NCBI GenBank assembly: GCA_009760855.2 | Contig: WPIO01000149.1 | Span: 565,001 to 629,000, forward strand | Direction: 5' to 3' | Origin: Cristatella mucedo | Lineage: Eukaryota > Bryozoa > Phylactolaemata > Cristatellidae | DNA: 64,000 nucleotides | Shown: positions 56,707 to 64,000 of the stretch, in pieces | Numbering within the stretch: position 1 is the first letter of the stretch | How the letters are laid out: each line of letters begins with the position of its first letter | The notes under the pieces: generated by a model | Database searches by the model: none | Seen by the model: only the letters and a program-made list of their open reading frames with translations | What the model was told of the DNA's origin: nothing | Made by a program: the position numbers and the translations under genes

Positions 56707-57234
56707 TAAGTTAGAGAGAGAGAGAGAATCACAGTATCATTTGAGATAAAACGAGCTGAGTGGTTCGAAGCAATACTTGGAATACCAAATGAGCGGGTAC
56801 TCAGCTCGCCGCTCCCATCAAACGAGCGGGTATCAACTCGCGGCCATTCGTGGCGGCTCCTGGGTGCTTTTCTTTCGTTAATGCATAATTCGAGAATCTT
56901 AGCGATAACATAAAAGAGTGCATTTTAACTACGATAACGAAGCGATAATAGCTAAGCCCAGTGGCTAATTGTGGTTTATGGGACTGGCATTTGTTGCGTC
57001 GTTATTCGAACTACGGCTAGTTTATGGCCTAGTGATATTAATGCCCCAGCAGAGATTAAGACTCTGTCGTTGGTATATCTGCCGTTGTGATTTATGGGAG
57101 TGATTACTAAGTGGTAGGCTGCAGAGACCCGTCAGTTACGTCGCGAACGCCTAACCGGACTGAGGTCTACTGGTCCGCTGGGGCGTCCATGGGAATAAAA
57201 GTCTTCCAGCCTGCATCGGTGTTCTGCATGGTGC
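56707..57234. other. No gene seen
   Basis: Short GA run at about 56713-56726, otherwise unremarkable. Direct GAGCGGGTA(C/T)...AACTCG(C) repeats near 56790-56840. Confidence 0.4.
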
Positions 57235-58090
57235 CGTGTACTTGCTATTGCAAATAGTAGCAGCTAATTCTAGTCAGCGTAGCAAATCCATCGACCGGAA
57301 GCGCCAGTCGTAAGCTTGTAGCCCCCTGGCCTGAAAAACCGTCGCTCTGCCCAGCGTCATCCTCCAAAGTGAACCGGCGGCCATGCTGCCGCTCGTTGCT
57401 TCTCTGTCTCCCTCTCCCTCTCTCCATCTCCGTTTCTTCCTCTCCCCTCTCTCTTTTTCGATTGCATCGAGCAGGTGCGAAGTCAAATGAAGCTAAAGCT
57501 GTCAATCTAGATCAACACTGAGAGGTCAACACGTGCGTCATAAATTTGTCGAATAGAAGGGTTCCTGGGATCATTAGCAGTTCTAGAGTATAGGAAGTAG
57601 GAATGCATGAAGGAAGACAACAGACGTTTATGGGGTCTGTCAGACCAGCAGTCTTCTAAGAAAGGATTGCATAATTCAGGATAAATAGTCGCTGGGGCGT
57701 TGCCGTGAGGACGAACTCTCTAATCTTACGGAGAATTTGGGAAAACGACCGTTGGGAGACGCAAGAATCGCCGGGATGCCGATGGCTACCAGCAGCAGCG
57801 ACGGCGGCCATTGGGATCAGGAGGATTAGCTCGAGCAGAAACTTCCGTCCCGCTCGCTCGTCTGCTGCTGCACGATGTTTCGCTTGACCGTGCCCAGCCT
57901 TTAGCGTCTTCGACGACTTCGCTCTGCCGCACATGTCGCCCCCTTGCCATGGCAGCAACCTCTTGACCCATCGCCGACTGCCGTCCGTTAGCTCCAATTC
58001 CCACCCGGAAAGCCACCGGAAAAGCCCTCTGGGCGTGAGCGCAGCCGAACTACTGCAGCTGCGACCCAGCAACTACCGAGCAGGTGCAGG
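57235..58090 (+). repeat. Unclassified repeat family C, copy 2
   Basis: Blocks in order: ATCGACCGGAAGCG, GCGTCATCCTCCAAAGTGAA, a degenerate CT-rich run (57402-57460), ATTGCATCGAGCAGG, TGTCAATCTAGATC, CGGAGAATTTGGGAAAACGA, CTTTAGCGTCTTCGACGACT, CAGCAACCTCTTGACCCATC, GCCGACTGCCGTCC. The last three are also found at 63600-63700, so the family extends at least 850 bp. Confidence 0.78.
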
Positions 58091-58489
58091 TGCCGACCAA
58101 AAGGCCGCTGCACTGACCACTGTGACCGCGACTGGGGACGGATGGGACGACTCTCTCGGCTCGGCACAGGCATTGTCGGGCGGGTTCGTGGTGCCAGACC
58201 GTGCACAGTTTCGAGGAAGCGTTGCGACCCATCTCATTCGTTGCTTTGCAAGTCGTTAATCCATCCAAATCCCTCTCCCGCTTGCGTACCGCCGAGCTAC
58301 GCCACTTCGTGAAAGTCACGGTTAGGAATTTTGGAAAACAATAATTGCTGACGAACAACAGTTAGCTGTTTAAAATTTTCAAAAACTCATTTGCCGTTAC
58401 TGTTTTTAATCATTTTTCACTAACTTTCAGTCAATAGCTCATTTTAGGATGAATGCTAGTTTATCATATATCAATCACTATGAGCTATG

Positions 58490-59820
58490 AAAAGTACATT
58501 TTTACTTCTTATAAAAATATTTCAAGAATGCAAGTGCATTCATTTAAGCAACTTCTTTGAGAGGCACGATCTTAATTTTGTATAGAAATCTGAGAATACA
58601 GAAAAAACTCTTTCAAGGGCCGTTGATGTAGGTTTAATGGATAGAATTTTGCTGTACAATTTCTGGAGATTTTCAGTGCACTGGAATTGTTGCTGAAGAG
58701 CGTGTATAAGAAATTGAGCCATTTAAAACTGTGTTGGCCTCCTACTGCAATTGCTGATCTATTTTTGAAGCAACAATTTCAATTCATCTTGAAGAGTTCA
58801 GTTCACACTTTCAGCATGAATTTGATGACTGTTCGACGAAAACGTCTGCATCATTGACTAAAAACAGACGAGAATAGACGAGACTCAAGATTCCCTGCGA
58901 AATTTACCATAGTTTTCGAGTGGACGACAGGTGGACCTGCGATACTGCATAAGAGTTTCACGTAATCTTTTTTCAATCGCTCTTCAACGCAAAATTCAAT
59001 TCACACGCAATTTTCAATCGCTCTTCAGCGCAACATTTTGACTTTTTTCCGAACTTGGTACTAATTGAATAATTCAGGCTATAGATAATTTTTAACGGGA
59101 ATTCTACAATTCCGTCAGAATTTATCAGAATTGCTTCTTTTCGACTTAAAATCTCAATATCAAGTTTCGCAGGTTCCACTCCCTTCAGAAGAGCTTTGAG
59201 AGCGTCAAAATACAATGACTTCGTCATTTCTAGAGCCTTGAATTCGGTCAGTTACTCGAGGATGGCGACTTCCATCTTTATCAGCGGCTCTAACATTACT
59301 GGGATGGAGTTCAAGCGCGTCTTCGCATCAAGACGGCGTACAATCTCGCGTCAGAACTCAGCTTTTACTTTGGATTTAAAGGCATTATTTCAAAGTTAAT
59401 TTTTGATAAATTTGACAAGCTTGCACGATTTCGTGAGCAGATCGTGGGAATCGACGTCTCCTTCTAATGCAGTGGTTCTCAACCTTCCTAATGCCACGAC
59501 CCTTTAATAAAGTTCCTCTTGTTGTGGCGACCCCCAACCATAGCAATATTGTGCACGCACTGCAAACATGATGTGTTTTTCTGATGGTATTATGCGACTC
59601 CTGTAAACGGGTCGTTCGACTCACAGGTTGAGAACCACTGTTTTAAGGTATTATCAATGATCACTTCCAAGTCCATACAGCTTCAAAATTGTGCATTTCA
59701 TCAATATATCGTCACTATCCAGGTTTAAATCATCCATCTCAATACTATTTTTGTAAAATGTGTCACACACTCCAAGGTGCAGACCATGGTTTAAGCAGAA
59801 CTTTCCGATGTAATGTATCT
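58490..59820 (-). mobile_element. hAT-superfamily transposase relic
   Basis: Minus-strand frames give, from 59820 leftward, CLNHGLHLGVCDTF and DLNLDSDD (shared with 53430-54010), then SSDAR-like sequence, SLYFDALKALLKGVEPAKLD and finally TSTALERVFSVFSDFYTKLR. The last segment is the conserved hAT C-terminal dimerisation motif (S-x-x-x-E-R-x-F-S...K-x-R-x-x-L). After a one-base shift it continues MNALAFLKYFYK, the usual hAT C-terminus. Stops and frameshifts make it a pseudogene. It is AT-rich relative to its neighbours and interrupted by the SPIN-like element at 59470-59640. Confidence 0.75.
59470..59640. mobile_element. SPIN-like hAT MITE (171 bp)
   Basis: The terminal inverted repeats are CAGTGGTTCTCAACC at 59470 and GGTTGAGAACCACTG at 59640, perfect complements over 15 bp. 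Inside, CTTCCTAATGCCACGACCCT, TTGTGGCGACCCCCAACCAT and, near the right end, GTAAACGGGTCGTTCGACTC closely follow the SPIN ('Space Invader') consensus as I remember it. Flanks are TTCTAATG (59462-59469) and TTTTAAGG (59641-59648): 6 of 8 identical and both fitting the nnnTAnnn duplication of Buster-type hATs. It is shorter than the roughly 220-bp non-autonomous SPIN of tetrapods through loss of central sequence. No coding capacity. Confidence 0.85.
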
Positions 59821-60480
59821 CTGTCTCTAACTCCACAAAGTCATACAGACCATGTGGGTGTTACGCAGGAGAGTTTTGTATAGCAAACTCACAGCCTAAG
59901 CGGTTTTCGGTACGCATTTGGTAGCCAACAGACTTCGTCTCACGCAACAAAGAGAAAGTGGGAAGCATAGCAGAGTTAGGAGAGCAGTTGAGGTAGTGGG
60001 TAGCATAGAAGTAGCAGTTCAGGACCGCTGAAAAAGATGTGCCATAGTCGGCAGTAGAAAAGTAGTTGTCGTTGCGTAAGAATTGTGGAAGCGAGTTCCA
60101 CAGTCTAGGACCTGCAGAGCTGAAGCTTCTGTCGCCAACTGTCTTTAAGCGGAGGAATGGGACAGCTAATTTATTGTCCACACAGGACCTGAGGGCGCGA
60201 ACAGGCTGAAACTGATGCAGCAGTTCAGCTAGGTACGAAGGAGCCAAGCCGTGGCGGGCCTTGTGGGTCAGCGTAAGAACTTTGCTCTGTATCCTTTGCT
60301 CAACAGGCAACCATCCTAGCTCTTTCAGCAAAGGTGACACGTGCTCAAACCACTGGGACTTGAAGACCAGCCTTGCAGCCATATTCAAAGTCTGCTGTAG
60401 TGGCATAATAGCTTTCTTTGGTAGCCCAGCCAAAAGGGAATTACAATAATCAAGCCGAGACAGAACTAAAGAGTAGTTTT
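59821..60480 (-). mobile_element. L2-like LINE, family A: C-terminal end and 3' UTR
   Basis: A long minus-strand frame (60550-59861) contains SLVLSRLDYCNSLLAGLPKK, AARLVFKSQWFEHVSPLLKE, LGWLPVEQRIQSKVLTL and SFSSAGPRLWNSLPQFLRN, the complete C-terminal region of the family-A ORF without a frame break. The 3' UTR ends near 59812 (TTACATCGG side). It is the best-preserved C-terminus of the family, but RT catalytic motifs are absent, so it is truncated. Confidence 0.87.
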
Positions 60481-61229
60481 TTTTAGAAATATGCTCCCAG
60501 TAATTACACCAGGTTGACCATAGCAGCTGGTTTTGTGTATGAGCGGTCAAGTTTTAGATATACCTCGCAGATTAAGAGGGCGTAGGGCTTTCAGAGTTAG
60601 CATCCGGTTTGACACTGCAGACGAAACCTGAAGTTGTGCATGCTATTCTCTTATGGAAATACCAGGCATGGGCCATTTCATCTCACGTGAATCAGTGCTG
60701 CCCAAGGCATCAATTCAGACAGTTCAGATGATGACAATCACGTCAGTCTCACAGATGATGACGATGACGTTGGTGCTGGTCAGCGGCACAGCAAAGCAAC
60801 AGATTATGTCCAGCATGCGCATGATACTGAAGATGGCCTGCGGAAGATTGTACGAAAGGTAGCCAGTTTCCATGCTTCCACTACGTCCGTATATTTAGGT
60901 GCAGGTTCCACGTGCTACTTAGAAAGAAGTGGATACTTACAACCATGCGTGAGGATTTCACCAATATTTTGGCAACGAAAACGCAAGCTGCAAGTGACTG
61001 ATTGCCTCTGAAAGTGACACCAAACACGAACGCTGCAAGGCTCCGATTACTATAGCACTCTATTGATAATCTACGGCGTTCGCAGAGTCGAGCTCATACC
61101 TTGAATGGAACGGGTGCGACGAAGCTCACAACGGGCTGTAAGTTGACCAGAAGCAGATCGTGGGCGTCGCTAAGTTCGGCGTTTCGGCGAAGGCTTCGGC
61201 AGGATTCTTAAAGGAGTGTCTACGATCTT
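60481..61229. other. No gene assigned
   Basis: One plus-strand frame near 60700-60880 reads as an acidic stretch (SLTDDDDDVGAG) followed by DTEDGLRKIVRKVASFHAST. This resembles linker sequence before the catalytic part of some hAT transposases, but there is no further support. Confidence 0.25.

Positions 61230-61294
<65 letters not shown>
61230..61294. repeat. (CT)n microsatellite
   Basis: About 32 CT units. Confidence 0.97.
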
Positions 61295-61297
<3 letters not shown>

Positions 61298-62634
61298 AGC
61301 TGCGTTCGAGGAAGGCTGGTGCTCAGCTTAAATTCTGTGTAGTCACGTGCCAATGATGCAATAGGGAGGGGGTTGGCTCAACGGGTCGGGCGTCGCATGC
61401 TTATTGGGCTGGCAGTGCAGCACACTCACGAGGCCTAGTTGTGTGCCTTGCTCGGCAACTGTGCTGACATACAAGTCACCAATACTTCCTGGTGGAATAT
61501 TGTACCTTATAATTAAATAACTGTATTATTTAATTCATGTCTTCTCATGCCAGCCCCATCGAGAAGCTGCCTTTCAGCAGGGTTAGCTGGCAGTAGCCTG
61601 AAACCTTTTACCGTCAGCAGCTTGAAGTTGGGTATCCCTCCAGAGTAGCCTGGACGATAACACTGGCTCCAACCAGAACTATTTTTCGTCTGGACCGTGG
61701 TTTCTTGCCCCCTTTTTGTCATCCTACCTGTTGCTGCTGCTTCTTCAGACTGTTAAATTCGACCAGCATTCAACGGCAGCTATTGTAGAGCTAAATCCCT
61801 TAACGCTCGCAATGTTATGACTGCCACACGTCGGAGTGATTTTAGCCGAGGCCCTGTTGTAACCTTACGCAGGACAACTACTAGCCAAGACTCTTTATCA
61901 GTGCAAGCGTTACTTTTGTGTTAATTGTGTGTTAACCCCAGCCTAACTGGTGAGCCCGGCCGACTGCAGTGAAAATACTCAATACCACAACCTGGATTGT
62001 CAAGTTCTCGAATCATATCACTAATGCTCTTTCTTCATTTTCTTTTTTCTGTTGTTTCTTTTTTTCTTAGTCTGCCGATGTACTTAAAATTCCTTTAGAG
62101 TGATGTCAGCAATCTTTGTTAAATGTTGATGTCGACTTGACACCTCATGTCTCGGACCTCTCGAAGCAGACGAGCCAGCGTGCCCAGCATGGGCCTGCCG
62201 TTGGGCTATCGTGCCCGTCGAACGCTCGGAGAGGACTTCAGGAGAAGATTCCTTGAGAATACTGCTGGGGATGACTTCCGGAGAAGACTCATCTGAGCAC
62301 GATTGAATTAATTAACACTGAGAAACAGGGGCAGACGGGGACGACAGATGAGGCGGCAATAGATTCATGCGATTAAGGGCTGGGAGCTCAGCCCCCAGCA
62401 GGATTGACCCGGTAGTGGTCACGCCTACAGGCATGTAACTCTTTATAAGTTAGGCTGACTTAACATACCCTTTGCTTCTAATTGAGCTCAGGCTATGAAA
62501 ACCTGTGGGTCTACGATAAATTGATTGTGCTGTGGTCGTTGTTAATAGTACGATGCTATTACGGATACATTTATTAAGCAACGGCGAAAGGATGCAGGGG
62601 AAGTTGGGAAGATGGAAATCGTAGCTAGTAACCG
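61295..62634. other. No gene seen
   Basis: Ordinary to AT-rich sequence with no recognised transposon, exon or RNA gene. Short frames only. Confidence 0.45.
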
Positions 62635-62744
62635 ATAAATAGATTACCAATGGAATGCCGCCATATCCAAGTAAAACTCGAAATTTCATCTCACAGAACA
62701 CTGTATTCATAGTGCAGCTTCAAACTACAGCAAGTACTTCTAGT

Positions 62745-62890
62745 CACCATGGTAAGGTGATTGCATTTCACGACCTCGATCCCGAAGTCGTGGGTTTGGC
62801 AATTTTTGATTGCCACTGAAAGCAGTGGTGATAGCAGTCAAGGCTTTTCTGTCCCTATGCAAAAGAGGGTGATAAATCAGCTAGTATTTT
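62745..62890 (+). mobile_element. tRNA-derived SINE, family II, inside repeat C
   Basis: Head AAGGTGATTGCATTTCACGA, degenerate box B GAAGTCGTGGGTTTGGC, body TGCCACTGAAAGCAGTGGTG, GATAGCAGTCAAGGCTTTTC, end TATGCAAAAGAGGGTGATAA. Repeat C sequence (CTACAGCAAGTACTTCTAGT | GCCAAGCTATCGACC) resumes on both sides. Confidence 0.7.
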
Positions 62891-63036
62891 TACTATTATA
62901 GCCAAGCTATCGACCGGGAGCGGCCGTTGCAGACTGGTCGCTCCACCCGCCTGAAATACGCTCTCTCGGCCCACAGGCCTCCCACTCGCTCGGCCACGTG
63001 ACATCCTCCCAAGCGGACCGGCCGCCATTCTGTCGC

Positions 63037-63237
<201 letters not shown>

Positions 63238-63720
63238 TGCATCGAGCAGAGGTGCAGTCAAATAAAGCTGGAACTGCCAATCTAGATCAACGCCGAGGTG
63301 GGCGCGTCATAAATGTGTCAAACTACGAGAATGCATTACATATCTATTGGGTCTGTCGAACCAGCAGTCTTCGAAGAAATCACGATAAGCTCCAGGATGG
63401 AGGCTTTGCAGTAGGATGACCTCTCTAATCTTCCGGAGAAATTTGAAAGACGACCGGCGAGGAGGGCTTGAATACCGATGACCACTGGAGGCTTTTGCGG
63501 CGGCGGTGGTGGCGGCGGCCGTTGTGATCGGGAGGAAGAGCTCGAGCAGGATTCGCTGTCTTACTCGCTCGCCCGATCTTTGATTGACTGCACCCGGTCT
63601 TTAGCGTCTTCAACGACTTCTATCTGCTGCTGCATCTCGCTCCCTGGCCATGGCCGCAGCCATGGCAGCAACCTCTTGACCCATCGCCGACTGCCGTCGG
63701 TTCTATCTTAACCACTGACG

Positions 63721-64000
63721 GAAAACAGTCGGGTCGTCGTAGCTGGCACCTGAGATATCGCACTGGCCGAGCAGCTTTCCAGCCGCTGGCGTGGGAAACG
63801 ACTTTGTCTTCTCCTGGCCTACGAGAGTGCTTGAGTTTAGAGCGCTCGCAGGATGGCAAAATTCTTGAGCCGTAATCTCGACCCAACATTGAAGGGGGTC
63901 GCCGATTGCTGGTGCCAAATGCGGAGGGCGCTCAGCTTGCGGAATGCCAATCGCTGACTGGCGGCGCTCTCGCCGAGCCTTGAGAGCAGCACAGGCATGA
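63721..64000. other. No gene seen
   Basis: Window end. No motif recognised. Confidence 0.4.

Overview
This is nuclear DNA of an animal, most likely an invertebrate bilaterian. Intron-split genes with GT-AG junctions, a cadherin of the PCDH15/Cad99C type, an animal-type phosphopantetheinyl transferase (AASDHPPT), L2-like LINEs, tRNA-derived SINEs, hAT relics and long (GA)n, (CA)n and (CAG)n tracts support this. I cannot name the phylum. No prokaryotic operon, rRNA gene, convincing tRNA gene or CRISPR array is visible. Most long open frames lie in simple repeats or GC-rich DNA and are not genes.

Region 1 (1-12.6 kb) is the 5' part of a minus-strand cadherin gene. Five exons are visible (12258-12561, 10271-10357, 4637-4735, 2674-2781, 113-296). 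They encode EC1, EC2 and the EC2/EC3 junction of a protocadherin-15/Cad99C-like protein, and the gene continues past position 1. Its introns hold microsatellites, two SINE families and LINE tails.

Region 2 (12.6-29.6 kb) is dominated by very GC- and CpG-rich blocks (about 11.7-19.9, 24.4-26.4 and 27.9-29.3 kb) with (GGC)n tracts, minisatellites and a perfect 30-bp palindrome. The first block would hold the promoter and signal-peptide exon of the cadherin, but I found no convincing exon there. SINEs, LINE fragments, a (GGA)n tract and a long CAG-type tract lie between and beside the blocks.

Region 3 (30.6-37.1 kb) is a nested transposon zone. An L2-like LINE (family A) is interrupted by the 3' end of a second LINE (family B). 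Next to it lies a 3.5-kb foldback element with arms of about 670 bp and a core of tandem units of about 168 bp.

Region 4 (40.5-45.4 kb) is an apparently complete three-exon AASDHPPT gene on the plus strand. Its first intron carries a family-B LINE ending only about 75 bp before exon 2. A 241-codon minus-strand frame of unknown identity lies tail-to-tail with it.

Region 5 (45.5-64 kb) is almost all mobile DNA: LINE pieces, a truncated second foldback copy (49.9-51.8 kb), a solo LTR with a 5-bp target duplication (56.15-56.44 kb), two relics of one hAT family, and three copies of an unclassified repeat with an internal (CT)n tract. The minus-strand hAT relic contains a 171-bp element that closely resembles the SPIN ('Space Invader') hAT MITEs known for horizontal transfer between animal phyla.
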